Positions 35,946 to 45,598 of a DNA stretch of 64,000 bases are shown piece by piece. Every line of letters starts with the position of its first letter. The first letter of the stretch is position 1. The DNA is from Flectonema sp. DT1601. Its lineage: Eukaryota; Euglenozoa; Diplonemea; Diplonemida; Diplonemidae. Location: contig OZ025825.1 in assembly GCA_964019425.1 (NCBI GenBank), positions 782,001-846,000 of the forward strand, given 5' to 3'. The notes beneath the pieces were generated by a model. That model did not search any database. It was not told where the DNA came from and saw only the letters and a list, made by a program, of their open reading frames with translations. The position numbers and the translations under genes are program-made.

Positions 35946-35992
35946 GAGTTGGCGATTTCGCAAACTATTTTTGTGGAATTAGGGGTTTTCCC
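35946..35992 (-). repeat. Right terminal inverted repeat
   Basis: 47 bp from GAGTTGGCG to GGTTTTCCC, mirroring the left repeat with two mismatches. Confidence 0.9.
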
Positions 35993-36183
35993 AAAAAAAA
36001 AAGTGGTGAGTTAAAAAAAGTAAAAAAGACAAAAAAAAAAAACAAAAAAAAATCATATGAAAAAAAAAAAAAAAAAAAGAGAACAGAATACCAACCCTGA
36101 GTATGTTTTTTATAAAACAGTTTTTTTTTAAAAATGTAAAAAAAAATTTATAAAGAAAAATACTATTTTTTCACTTAAAAGGT

Positions 36184-37464
36184 ATGCTGGGAGCACCACC
36201 ATCGGTACTCTACACGAACATGACGACTGTGACTTACACAGAGTCGGCTGCTGACCAGTCGAAAGGATTTGAAGTAATTCCTCTCCTATCATTCTTAGCA
36301 CTTACGATTGGTATATCGATTCTTGCAAAGATTGTGAGAAGTAGGATTGGATTGCGAACATGTGGATGGGTAGACGTTCCTCATTTTCTAAGACTGTTGA
36401 CTCTTTCGATGGCGTGGTTTGCAGTAAGTGTCCCTCTAACACTTTATAATAAATGGTTCAACCACACTCTGTATGGTGGTTTAGCTTATCCCTTGGCACT
36501 CACTACTATTCACATGGTTACTAAAGGATTAATAGCTGTTTTGATACTAAAGATTTATTATAAAGAAAATCTTTCATCTATTGAATTAAAAAATTTTATT
36601 GACGGAGCTCCAGTTGGTCTGAGCACTGGTCTTGACATTGCGTTTACGATATGGAGTTATGTCTATATCGATGTTTCGATGGCAACAGTCATTAAAAGTA
36701 CAAGTATGATATTCACGTACATCATTTCAGTTTGGTGTAAGCTTCAAATCCTACGATTTGACGTAATTTTATCGATGGTTTCAATTTTTATTGGAATACT
36801 ATTATATATGATTGGAGATTTAAAACAAGAGAGTGTTCAAGTTGGGTTCATTTTGTCGTTAAGCGCCACCATCATGAGCGCAACCAGATGGTCGCTTACT
36901 GAAGTTCTCCTTAAGAAAATAACATCAAAAAGCAACGCGATCAGTAATTATAAAACACTTTTGTTTATTAGTCCATCAGCTAGTTTAGGACCTTTGATAA
37001 TGTCGTTGGTACTTGAGAGGAAGAAATTAGTGAACGAACCGTTTATGACGTCGCCTGAAGAGAGTCTCATGATTTTATTTATCGCGTCTTTGGGTGGTAT
37101 TGCCGCGGTTGCTTTGTTATTTTTTGAGTTGCAGCTTGTTCATGTGGCCAACGCTGTTACTTTAGCTGTGATTGGTCATTGTAAAGAAATAACACTGATA
37201 ATCATGGCGATTGTTATATTCTCTGAGGAGATGACGATTATGAAATTCATCGGAGTTGGAATCGCAATATCAGGAACCTTCGCATATTCTTATCTAAAAT
37301 CTGTTTCAAAACATGACTTACTACGGGCAGCTCTATTCCCTTTTCAACATCTTGAAGAAGGACAGGCAGGCAGTCAGTCGGCATCTGTTACTAATCAATC
37401 ATTCACAAGTAGTGAAATGATAGAAGTTAGCGACAGCAGACATGATGGTGATGCTATAGAATAG
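36184..37464 (+). CDS. SLC35C2-like nucleotide-sugar/triose-phosphate-type transporter
   Basis: A 426-residue member of the drug/metabolite transporter superfamily with about ten membrane helices from residue 25 to 375. The segment VPLTLYNKWF at about 82 is the family's first-helix signature (YNKW). TGLDIAFTIWSYVYIDVSMATVIKSTSMIF and TRWSLTEVLLKK are typical of the SLC35C/TPT branch, closest by eye to SLC35C2. These proteins sit in Golgi or ER membranes and exchange nucleotide sugars or phosphosugars; the substrate cannot be told from sequence. The C-tail is hydrophilic and Ser-rich. The start may be ATG 36184 or ATG 36220. AAAAG at 36177-36181 directly before it would serve as acceptor. Confidence 0.85.
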   Translation: MLGAPPSVLYTNMTTVTYTESAADQSKGFEVIPLLSFLALTIGISILAKIVRSRIGLRTCGWVDVPHFLRLLTLSMAWFAVSVPLTLYNKWFNHTLYGGLAYPLALTTIHMVTKGLIAVLILKIYYKENLSSIELKNFIDGAPVGLSTGLDIAFTIWSYVYIDVSMATVIKSTSMIFTYIISVWCKLQILRFDVILSMVSIFIGILLYMIGDLKQESVQVGFILSLSATIMSATRWSLTEVLLKKITSKSNAISNYKTLLFISPSASLGPLIMSLVLERKKLVNEPFMTSPEESLMILFIASLGGIAAVALLFFELQLVHVANAVTLAVIGHCKEITLIIMAIVIFSEEMTIMKFIGVGIAISGTFAYSYLKSVSKHDLLRAALFPFQHLEEGQAGSQSASVTNQSFTSSEMIEVSDSRHDGDAIE

Positions 37465-37479
37465 GGTTGATCATATTTA

Positions 37480-37515
<36 letters not shown>

Positions 37516-38128
37516 AAATAATAACAATCATCCACAAAAGTAGATACCAAAAAAAAAAAAAAAAAAAAAAAAAAGAAATGAGATATTTTGTTGTTCCTTT
37601 TTTTTTTTTTTGTGTGAAATTATATTGAATCATTATTATCTTTATTCACTCTTATTGGTGTAAACCATTTTTTAGAAAATCCGAAAATAAGAAGGCAACA
37701 CAATCTCTTTGTTGTGGTTAATATTCTTCTCTCTCTCCGTTGTTGGTGATTAAGTTAAACTAATATTTTCATCATTATAACCAAAAAAAAAAAAAAAAGT
37801 TTAAAGGGAGAGAGATAACTAAGATGTTATTACCTGCGAAACTTTACTGAGTACGTATGCCCAGCAGGAAAGCTAAAAAAGATAAATGAAATTTTAAAAA
37901 AAAAAACTGAAAGAGGTACTCGGGGGCAGAGATATAGTACCAATTCACATATTAGATAACTCGTGTATTGAAAGCTATCTATCCCCCTTTTTTATTTTAT
38001 TTTATTTCTTTTCTGATTGCCGAAGAAGGTCATGCGGCACAAACAATACGGTTCGTCTTCTTAATTCTGATCTGTTAACATGAGTAGATTATAAAAAATT
38101 AAAAAATTCAATTTTTTTTTCCCCCCCA

Positions 38129-38159
<31 letters not shown>

Positions 38160-38303
38160 TCATTCTCAGAAACGAAGACACCGTCTTTCATGGTCGATAG
38201 AATGAATCGAGACAGGGAGTACAGTTGTAGTCCAGTTTTTTTTTTTTTTAATGCTTACACGACTATTCAGAATAAAATCATAACAACAAAAAAAATAAAA
38301 TAA
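37465..38303. other. Intergenic region with long homopolymers
   Basis: About 840 bases with T and A runs of 15 to 30 bases near 37485-37575 and 38110-38160. No gene is seen. A tract ending CTATTCAG at 38270 may be the acceptor for the next gene. Confidence 0.5.
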
Positions 38304-38777
38304 ATGATCCGTTGGCTGCTAACAATATTACTAACGACATATGAAGTGTGTTGTGTTTATATTGAATCGCCTTATAATATAATGGGAAAAGTTGATTATT
38401 CAACAGCGCAATTTGGATTACCATATCTGACTGTGAGACGTGATGTTGGAGAAGTGATGATGGCAGTGCCGTACAGAGCTTGTCGAGAATTGAGAAATAA
38501 ATCAAGCATGAAAGGGAAAATATGTCTTGTAAAAAGAGGAGATTGCACCTTCACACTAATGGCTGAGTTCTGTGAAGCAGCAGGTGCTATGGGTGTGTTG
38601 GTTGTGAATAATGAAACCGATTCTATGACTTCAATGATGAGCGGATCCTCTTCCGTTACTTTACGAACAGCAATGATTCCAAAACAAACTGGAGACGCGA
38701 TCATATCAGAAATAGAAAGCGGAGAAGAGGTGATCGTTAAACTGGGATACAGCATTGCTGGTACTCCTTACTTGTAA
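38304..38777 (+). CDS. Secreted PA-domain protein (PRADC1-like)
   Basis: A small protein of 157 residues consisting of a signal peptide (about residues 1-18, MIRWLLTILLTTYEVCCVYI) and one protease-associated domain. The PA core is visible as PYRACRELRN, then GKICLVKRGDCTFTLMAEFCEAAGAMGVLVVNN, followed by AMIPKQTGDAI. That order matches PRADC1/PAP21 and the PA insert of vacuolar sorting receptors, which act as protein-interaction lids in the secretory or endosomal lumen. No protease, RING or membrane domain is attached. The ATG lies 33 bases after an acceptor-like CTATTCAG. Confidence 0.8.
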   Translation: MIRWLLTILLTTYEVCCVYIESPYNIMGKVDYSTAQFGLPYLTVRRDVGEVMMAVPYRACRELRNKSSMKGKICLVKRGDCTFTLMAEFCEAAGAMGVLVVNNETDSMTSMMSGSSSVTLRTAMIPKQTGDAIISEIESGEEVIVKLGYSIAGTPYL

Positions 38778-38954
38778 AAATATAATAGGAAAAGGTTTTT
38801 GGAGAACAGTTTTTTAGAGACCCTTGAACAAAGTTTTATCAAACAGAAGTAAAAAAAAGTCTTTAATTAACAATTCTATTCTGAAGTAGGTAACACAAAT
38901 AATAATAATAATAATGACTCAAACAGTCAGATATCACAAAGTAATAACAAAGTG

Positions 38955-40802
38955 ATGTCTTGTTCTCATCACTGTGAGAGACAAGGTTGTACCAAACAAT
39001 GTGTTGGTAACTGTGATGACAAGAAGACTCACTCATGTGAAGGCATCCACTACTGTAATGAACTATGCAGCTGTGATACAAAAACAGGAGGCTACTGTGA
39101 CGTTATTTGGGATGACAATGGCAGTCTACGACCCGCTCAGAGAAGATGTCGTCGAATAATTCTACCGAACGAAGAATGTCACAGCGGTCTACACAAATGT
39201 ACTTTAGAAGCAACAGATTCCCATCTGTGTTGTGTTCCATGTCCGATGTGTAGACATCCTTGTTTACTAAAATATAATCATTCGGGTAAGCATCAGACTC
39301 AACATGGAGTAGTTAGTATTCCTCACATCTCACCTGATGATAGAAATCTTAATAAATTAACTTGTAAGGATATGTGTTTATCTCTTGGAGAAGGTCATTG
39401 CCATTACGTTTCATTCGGAACTGGAATAACACCATCGGAAGACATGCTTGGATTTGATTTGACTGATCACAATAGTTTTTGGTCGAAATGGAATGATCCT
39501 TGTGAAGAAACAGATCATCAGATTGTAATGTCACAATGTCGTCAGCAATGTCAACATTGTACAGAACCTTCAGGTTGTAGTCTTGGAGTCTTACACAGTG
39601 GATGTCATAGTTTTTATTGTACTCATTCGAAGAATATAATATTTCTAATCGACTATTCAAAAAGTTCTGAAGAAGATAACAAAATCTCACAAATCAGGAA
39701 TACCGTCTCATCAGTGTTATCACACAGGGCAGCCTGTACTGATGTCTACTCGACTGTCTTATTTAACACTCGAACTGTTACGACAGTTGAACGCAAGCGT
39801 CGAAGCGAAATTAATATCAAAAAACAGACATCTGATAATCTTCCTGAAGGAGGAACGAAGTACTCGTTGGGACTCGAAAAAGCAAAGCAAATCATCTCCG
39901 GAGTTCCAAAGAAACTAAAGTCTGCTTCGGTTGTGATTCTAATTTCTGATGGAAAGAGTTCGAAGAGATCTGGAATTATAAAACCTGTAGTCACTGCACA
40001 CAATTCTATTGAAAGTGAGCTTCTTGATCAACAAGTTCCTATTCACTGCGTTGAGCTATCAGCGAAGGGAAGGTTTTACTCAAAAATGATTAGACTTGCT
40101 GAGCTGACGGGAGGAACAACAGTTCGCGATAATAATTTAACACCGATGTTGGATGCGTTGGATTGTTCTTTTGATCCAGGGAGGACAGAGATAAAGACGT
40201 CGATAAGTAAAAACTCTTCAACACAAAAAGTTCGAAAACATTTACGAAGACTTTCAATGACGTTGGTGTCTGTTCACACTCCTGGTTTTGGATTTAAATC
40301 AGAAATATGTGACGTTTCTTTAATTGATGCGGAAGTCTCTTACATCAGAACTTTGACTGTAATGTTGTCAGAGAAACATTCTTCAATAAAATTAATTAAA
40401 AATAACATCACAGAAATCATTTCAATCCACAGCTCACTACTTGGTGTGTACAGAGCTCATACTGAAAGTAATTTATTTGTTGGTGTTCTTAAAATGTTAG
40501 AAAGCCTAAGTAGTAGGATAGTTTCTGTGTATTCGGAATACATTTCTTCGTTTCAGAGATTGGTGGAGTCTGTTTCAGATAACAGCAACTTGCAGTTGTT
40601 GGTCACAGCGCCTGTTCAGCGACTCCCTAAATTTAAATTATCATTTTCAAATTCATATCGAAAATGTGTTAAAAATAAGAAAAACTCAACCAAAACTAAT
40701 AACTCCATCAACGAAGAAGATGATGAAATAGTTATCAAAGAGTGCGAAGAGAAAGTGAGAGAACTACTTTTAGCAATTGAAGGTAACTATCGAAGGTTGT
40801 AA
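38955..40802 (+). CDS. Cys-rich, von Willebrand A and Dbl-homology (RhoGEF-like) protein
   Basis: A 615-residue protein with an unusual domain order. Residues 1-225 carry about 30 Cys and many His in CxxxC/HxxxC spacing (SCSHHCERQGC, CCVPCPMCRHPC, CRQQCQHC), suggesting several zinc sites. A VWA domain follows at about 227-395: MIDAS DYSKS at about 232, GGTKY, and VILISDG. Residues about 455-575 resemble a Dbl-homology domain: DAEVSYIRTLTVML, ITEIISIHSSLL, VYSEYISSFQRL, then LLVTAPVQRLPKFKL, matching the P-x-QR-x-x-K/R-Y helix that contacts Rho GTPases. There is no PH domain and no signal peptide, so it is probably cytosolic. VWA is firm. The DH call is by pattern and could be a degenerate DH fold. 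The first in-frame ATG is 38955. Confidence 0.72.
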   Translation: MSCSHHCERQGCTKQCVGNCDDKKTHSCEGIHYCNELCSCDTKTGGYCDVIWDDNGSLRPAQRRCRRIILPNEECHSGLHKCTLEATDSHLCCVPCPMCRHPCLLKYNHSGKHQTQHGVVSIPHISPDDRNLNKLTCKDMCLSLGEGHCHYVSFGTGITPSEDMLGFDLTDHNSFWSKWNDPCEETDHQIVMSQCRQQCQHCTEPSGCSLGVLHSGCHSFYCTHSKNIIFLIDYSKSSEEDNKISQIRNTVSSVLSHRAACTDVYSTVLFNTRTVTTVERKRRSEINIKKQTSDNLPEGGTKYSLGLEKAKQIISGVPKKLKSASVVILISDGKSSKRSGIIKPVVTAHNSIESELLDQQVPIHCVELSAKGRFYSKMIRLAELTGGTTVRDNNLTPMLDALDCSFDPGRTEIKTSISKNSSTQKVRKHLRRLSMTLVSVHTPGFGFKSEICDVSLIDAEVSYIRTLTVMLSEKHSSIKLIKNNITEIISIHSSLLGVYRAHTESNLFVGVLKMLESLSSRIVSVYSEYISSFQRLVESVSDNSNLQLLVTAPVQRLPKFKLSFSNSYRKCVKNKKNSTKTNNSINEEDDEIVIKECEEKVRELLLAIEGNYRRL

Positions 40803-41028
40803 AGAAAAAAGAATCGTTGTTACTGGCCACTCTGATGCTGTTTTTTTTTTATTTTATTTTTATGTTTGATTCATTTTATTTAATTCTGATTCATCTCAAC
40901 TTGCCTGTTTTTTTTTGTTACCAATTTAGGTACCAACACGTTCCTCATTACTGACTCTCTTTCATCATAAACTTCTACCAACACCACAGTTAATATGATG
41001 GAGGAGGTTTTTATTTAATTAGTTCGGT

Positions 41029-41053
41029 AGTTTTATTTTATTTCTTGTTCCAG
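41029..41053 (+). promoter_or_regulatory. Splice acceptor-like tract
   Basis: TTTTATTTTATTTCTTGTTCCAG ends at 41053, 37 bases before ATG 41091. Confidence 0.55.
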
Positions 41054-41090
41054 GCCAGCCTTCCCCCTCACCCAGGGGGGGTCTCAAAAC

Positions 41091-41960
41091 ATGGCAGTTG
41101 ATCCCCAGCTTGCGAATGATAGAGCGAGACTGATCTTAACCATTCAAAGACAAACAGAAACACTTGATAAGCTACACAGCGCTTTGAGAGATAATAAAGA
41201 ACGTCTTACTGCTGCGGAGACGAGTAATAAACATTTAGAAAATGAGAATAGAGGACTGCTGGAACTTCGATTAGAGAACGCTGACTTTAGAAGAGAATTG
41301 GGAATGCTTCAGTCGATGGTTGAGGATTTCCAACGTAGACAAGAAGAGTTAAAAACAAGAGAACAGCTATCTTTGGATCAACAGGCTGAGATTCATGTAA
41401 CTGAATCGAAGATAAAAGACTCTCAACTATTCAAACTGTCGGAGGAGGTTACTTTACTTCGAAGATCTGTTTCAGAGAAAGACAACAGAATCTCTCTTCT
41501 TGTTGAGAAGATGACGATGGTGAATCCACCTGATGTTGAAATCAAACTTGAGATCGAAGACATGCATCAAAAGATGATTGAACTTCAACAGGAATTAAAA
41601 ATGAGAGCAGAGCAAGTCCGAGCAGTCACCGCGCAGTCTGACCATCTAAAGAGCAGCTTAGTAAATGCTAACGAGGAACTTCAATTAAAGACCGAAACTA
41701 TTCAGGCATTAGAAAGAGAAAACAAAGCTCTTCAGAAGAATGTCAGCCAACTTATTCGTCAGGTTCATGTTAACAAATCGACTGGTGGTGGTGGTGGTGG
41801 TGGTGGTGCTTCACATCTCACTCCTATTCTGAATGAAGCAACTGCTGTGTTGTCGACACCTCTCCCGCAACCACCACTTTCACCTTCTAGGATAACAAAT
41901 GGAAATCTTTATTCAACTATGTCACGAATTGAGAATTATCGTAATCAACGTCGAAACTGA
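41091..41960 (+). CDS. Coiled-coil protein, unrecognised
   Basis: A 289-residue protein that is almost wholly helical coiled coil from residue 8 to about 225 (heptads such as LENENRGLLELRLENADFRRELG), with a short break at the VNPPD stretch near residue 146. A poly-Gly run encoded by GGT repeats follows at about 234-241, then a Pro-rich tail ending in MSRIENYRNQRRN. No family signature is seen. It could be a structural or centrosomal/flagellar scaffold, but that is only a guess from composition. Confidence 0.75.
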   Translation: MAVDPQLANDRARLILTIQRQTETLDKLHSALRDNKERLTAAETSNKHLENENRGLLELRLENADFRRELGMLQSMVEDFQRRQEELKTREQLSLDQQAEIHVTESKIKDSQLFKLSEEVTLLRRSVSEKDNRISLLVEKMTMVNPPDVEIKLEIEDMHQKMIELQQELKMRAEQVRAVTAQSDHLKSSLVNANEELQLKTETIQALERENKALQKNVSQLIRQVHVNKSTGGGGGGGGASHLTPILNEATAVLSTPLPQPPLSPSRITNGNLYSTMSRIENYRNQRRN

Positions 41961-42015
41961 CGACCACACCACGTTCAGGATTCCCAGTCAGCATTTTGAA
42001 TTGTTTTTAATACAA

Positions 42016-42125
42016 CTCACGTTCCCTGTTAGTGGGTGAACAATCCAACCCTTAGACAATACTGCTTGTCTAGGTTAAGAAGAGCCGACATCGATTACGT
42101 CGCTCTTCTGGTAACTTCTCTAACA
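42016..42125 (-). rRNA. Antisense fragment of 28S rRNA with internal gaps
   Basis: Read on the minus strand, this runs GAGAAGTTACCA, AGCGACGT, TCGATGTCGGCTCTTC, AAGCAG, and TTGGATTGTTCACCCACTAA-AGGGAACGTGAG, in the same order as LSU rRNA domain V. It lacks two segments present in normal 28S, including the CAGGGATAACTGGC part of the peptidyl transferase region. It begins about 55 bases after the stop of the coiled-coil gene, so it may lie in that gene's 3' UTR, antisense to rRNA. It is a pseudogene fragment. Confidence 0.8.
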
Positions 42126-42285
42126 GAGTTGAGCAATGACACTAATGGTCCTCAACGCTCTTATTGGTGGTATATTTCATTTTATTTCATCAAATGACGG
42201 GTCGTTGTCTAACCTGTTTGTGTAGTTGGGTTGCAGTGAGCAGTTCTCGAATCGATACGTTGCTTTTAGAATCGGCAGCAGAAAA

Positions 42286-42316
<31 letters not shown>

Positions 42317-43393
42317 CCGCATTAGATTTCATCTGTTTATTTTAGTTTTAAAAAGTAATAATTTTCGCAGAAACACGGGTGCTTTTGTGGGTGAATTTAG
42401 TCTCCCTTTACTGTTGGGATTATTTATATTGCATCTTAAGAACAAAAAGGGTGCGTTAAATTAGATTGGTACCTTCCTCGCAAAATGGCAGTAATTAGCG
42501 TAAATGGTGATTGAATTGTCTTTCACTTTAAACTTTTATGATTTCTGAGGGGGAGGGGAATTGAGTTATTGTCTTTACTCCGTGTATTTCAAACGTTTCT
42601 CCTTTTGTAGTTTTTTTTTATAACTATTCATGTGAGAGCAGTTAATGTGTACCAACCAAGGCTTACACAACACGCTTTACAGTTGCTAGTTATCTGAAGG
42701 GGTTTTTTTTTTTTTTTTTTTTTTTGTGTGTTCCGTTGTTATTTTTTTTTCCCTTACATCAACAATACAAAACCAATACAAATCAGTGTTTTTATCACCA
42801 AAAGAGATGTTCGTATTGGATAGCAGACTCTTTGACTGTTATTCCGATTCTTAGATTTAACTTTTGACTAAAACACAGAAAGGCGGTGATACCATCGCAC
42901 CAATGCGCTCTTTCATGAGTCGTTTACTCCGACAGAGAGAAGCAGGTCAGTCTGCTGCTTTCTCGATAGAATTATTGTGTGTGTTGTTCCCTTTTTTTTT
43001 TTTTCTTTCCATTTCAATGTATTTACTAAAAGTCTTTCCCCCTGATCGTTATTTGTTTAGATTTTCTTTTTTTTTTTTTTTTTTTTTTTTCTTAAAAGAA
43101 GTGCCTTTAAGGCTAATAAAAGCAAAAAAAATCTTTAAGGGAGGGGAAGAAAAAGAAATCAGGGAAAAAAAAAAAAAAAAAAGTTTGAAAAAATAGAATA
43201 ATAATTGCTCGTTTATTGAATTTCAGTATAATTAAACATCACCTCAATTCCTCGTTTTAGTTCACTTTCAGACGAGTTTTAAATTTTATGATGTTCACTG
43301 CTGCTGTTGTTTGATGTGGTGTATTATGTGAGTTCGATTATTCATTATCTTCCTCTCAGTGTACACTTTTAGAAAACACCAATTCATTCAAAA
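42126..43393. other. Intergenic region, no gene seen
   Basis: About 1.27 kb with A runs near 42290-42315 and T runs near 42702-42725 and 43068-43090. An acceptor-like CTTCCTCTCAG ends at 43359 before the small gene. Nothing else is supported. Confidence 0.5.
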
Positions 43394-43643
43394 ATGTTGA
43401 AGACTCCAGCAACAAAGAAACCAGGATGCCCAGCTATTGCATGTGTTCAGGTATGTTGGTTAATAGGGTTGAAAGGGAAACAAAAATGCAAAAAAAAAAA
43501 AAAAAAAAAAAAAACAGACTTGTGACGCGAAATTTCCAGCACCAGGCCCACCAAAGGTATTCGGCGCTGGTATTAACCAACCTTCAGCACATGCAACTGA
43601 CAAGCAGGTGATGAACAACGACATGCCTGAGACATTCTTCTAA
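43394..43643 (+). CDS. Small 60-residue protein, two exons, unrecognised
   Basis: Exon 1 is 43394-43450 (MLKTPATKKPGCPAIACVQ) and exon 2 is 43518-43643 (TCDAKFPAPGPPKVFGAG..., ending NNDMPETFF). The 67-base intron has a GTATGT donor after CAG and a long A run ending AACAG. Both exons stay open and join in phase 0. The protein is rich in Pro and Ala with three Cys and no signal peptide. The ATG lies 34 bases after an acceptor-like CCTCTCAG. I recognise no homologue. Clean splice sites and composition unlike the flanking A/T runs make a real gene more likely than chance. Confidence 0.6.
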
Positions 43644-43948
43644 GCACTTGTGGAGGAAAAATAAAAAAACCGAAAGAAAAAGAAGACGGGAAAGAAAAAA
43701 GAAGAAAAAAAAGAGGGAAGAGGCTCTTTTTTTTTGATTTTTTTAAAATTTATGAAATAACATTACACACAAACAGTTTGCCAAGCTGGACTGCAGAAAG
43801 TGTCGATTCCAATCTTAACTATTTAAGTTATTTCAACCCAGTCAGAAACAACAACAAAAAGAATGAAAACACTCAGCAGGGTTTGAAGTTTAGAATCAAT
43901 TTGAGTATTCGAAAATTATTTATTTTATTATTCACCAGATTGGAATAA
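43644..43948. other. Purine-rich spacer
   Basis: Just over 300 bases starting with a long GA/A-rich stretch, with no gene. It ends with ATTATTCACCAG (AG at 43938), 10 bases before the next ATG. Confidence 0.5.
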
Positions 43949-45598
43949 ATGGAAGGTGTTGAACCCCCGCCCACAGAATCGAAGAATGTGTACGAGCAGT
44001 GGAGAGACTTCGACTTTGAGGATAGTCTTTCTTCATTCCAAAGTCGATATGAAACGATTGTTACAAACATATCGAACTCTGCTGATGAGAAACGAGAATT
44101 AGTAGTTTTCGTCAAAGAGTTTACTACGAAGGTACAGAAGCAAGACACGTGTGATCGAAAAGACATTGAAAAGGTTTTGGGATTTTTTAAGGCGTTTTTC
44201 GCGAGATTACTCGAACGATCGAGTCTTGCTGAAGAAGGTTTTCAACAACTGTACAGTCGATTTGGTCAGCTACCAAATCCGACACCAGTTTTATTGAATG
44301 CGATGATAGTGTCCAGTGAGAATAATAAATTAGAAACACAAGTGAGAGCAGCAGAACACCTCCAGTCATCACACGAAGAGTCTCAAACTAGAAATCAAGA
44401 ACAGCAAAAGTTGGTTGAATCACTTCGTGAGAATCTGGATAAAACAATGTTGGGTGGACGTGAATTGGAAACTGCGATTGAAATTAAAAACAGAGAAATC
44501 ACTCAACTGACTACTCAACTACAACAACAACGCGACGTCCTTACAGTTCTGGAGACTCGTAATGATGACCTCAGTAATCATCTTTCAACGATTCAACAAA
44601 CTCAACTCAGAGAGACAGAAATATCACAAGAAGAGAACCTCCGACAAGCAGACACCATAACAGAGCTTCAGAGTGAACTGGATTCTCTTCGTCAGCAAAC
44701 ATCTCCAACAGACACGTCAATAAAACAAAATTCTGAATTAGAATCACAACTAAACTCAACAGAACTACAACTTGAAGAAATAAAATTAAACCTAACATCA
44801 GTACTCACCGATAAGACTAGTCTTGAATCACTCGTAGAGGTAAAGAATGAGGAGATTAAACAATTAAAAATAAGTCAACACAACATAAACAACACCCACT
44901 CAAGGTCATTAAAAACAATAAGAGATATGGGAATTGAGACTTCTTTAGTTGATGAAGGTGGTGATATTATTCAAGTCGTCCTCACTTTAGAAAAGAAACG
45001 AAAAGACGTTCTAAACCAACTCCGAGACAAAACAGAAGAACTCATCCGAATGGAGGCCACCACTGATAAGTTAATTGAAAATATTAAAAACTTAACAACT
45101 TCACTAACAGAGAAGGAAGAACATCTTATTACTATAACTCAACAGCTTGGATCAATAAAACAAGGTGGCGATGACTTTAATTTCAGCAGCCTCATTCAAC
45201 AAGAAAGTGGCATCCCATCTGCACCCGGAAGTGAGGCGGTGGCGCTGCTAACGTCACAAAGAGAGCAATTGAAAGACAAGGTGACTCTTCTGGAAAAACA
45301 GCGCAACTCCACAATCTGCGAATTAGATAATTTAAAGAGAGCAGTTAAACTACAAAACGTTAGCAACAATCTAATCACTTGTGTGTCCAGTTCGAAACCG
45401 TCTTCACAACCATCTGCAGCCCAACCTTTTCGATCATCTTTTGACAGCTTTGCCTTCCAACTAATTAAACAAATAAACAGCAATGCTTACACCAGAATAC
45501 TAATCGTATCGTATGTTGGAGTGTTACACTTTCTGGTATTCGCAATTTGTTATTATGTTGCCTACGATTATAAATCTGTTGGGAAGAACAGTTTTTAA
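43949..45598 (+). CDS. Golgin of the CASP family
   Basis: A 549-residue tail-anchored coiled-coil protein of the Golgi, where CASP tethers vesicles. The N-terminus (about 17-120: YEQWRDFDFEDSLSSFQSRY... DIEKVLGFFKAFFARLLERSSLAEEGFQQLYSRF... PNPTPVL) matches the conserved start of CASP/CUX1-type proteins, including the K-x-FF-x-x-x-x-x-RS-x-AE pattern and the NPTP turn. Residues 130-480 are long coiled coil. The C-terminus has one membrane helix (about 517-540, YVGVLHFLVFAICYYVAY) and a short lumenal tail, as expected for CASP. It is a single exon with its start 10 bases after a strong acceptor. Length is shorter than the roughly 650 residues usual in animals. Confidence 0.85.
   Translation: MEGVEPPPTESKNVYEQWRDFDFEDSLSSFQSRYETIVTNISNSADEKRELVVFVKEFTTKVQKQDTCDRKDIEKVLGFFKAFFARLLERSSLAEEGFQQLYSRFGQLPNPTPVLLNAMIVSSENNKLETQVRAAEHLQSSHEESQTRNQEQQKLVESLRENLDKTMLGGRELETAIEIKNREITQLTTQLQQQRDVLTVLETRNDDLSNHLSTIQQTQLRETEISQEENLRQADTITELQSELDSLRQQTSPTDTSIKQNSELESQLNSTELQLEEIKLNLTSVLTDKTSLESLVEVKNEEIKQLKISQHNINNTHSRSLKTIRDMGIETSLVDEGGDIIQVVLTLEKKRKDVLNQLRDKTEELIRMEATTDKLIENIKNLTTSLTEKEEHLITITQQLGSIKQGGDDFNFSSLIQQESGIPSAPGSEAVALLTSQREQLKDKVTLLEKQRNSTICELDNLKRAVKLQNVSNNLITCVSSSKPSSQPSAAQPFRSSFDSFAFQLIKQINSNAYTRILIVSYVGVLHFLVFAICYYVAYDYKSVGKNSF

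Larger units (their letters stand above)
34804..35992. mobile_element. Inverted-repeat element carrying 28S rRNA and tRNA-like pieces
   Basis: A 1,189-bp unit bounded by 47-bp terminal inverted repeats that start GGGAAAACC and match at 45 of 47 positions. It encodes no transposase or other protein I can recognise, so it would be non-autonomous, like a large MITE. In order it holds the left TIR, a B-box-like block with adjoining T run (minus strand), a long GC-rich hairpin, a C-run/G-run pair, a nuclear 28S rRNA segment, a probable second piece near the 28S 3' end, about 200 unassigned bases, a tRNA-like module on the minus strand, and the right TIR. Both sides abut runs of at least 8 A residues, so any target-site duplication would be hidden in poly(A). 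It has far less homopolymer than the flanking DNA, which supports foreign or composite origin. Confidence 0.7.
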
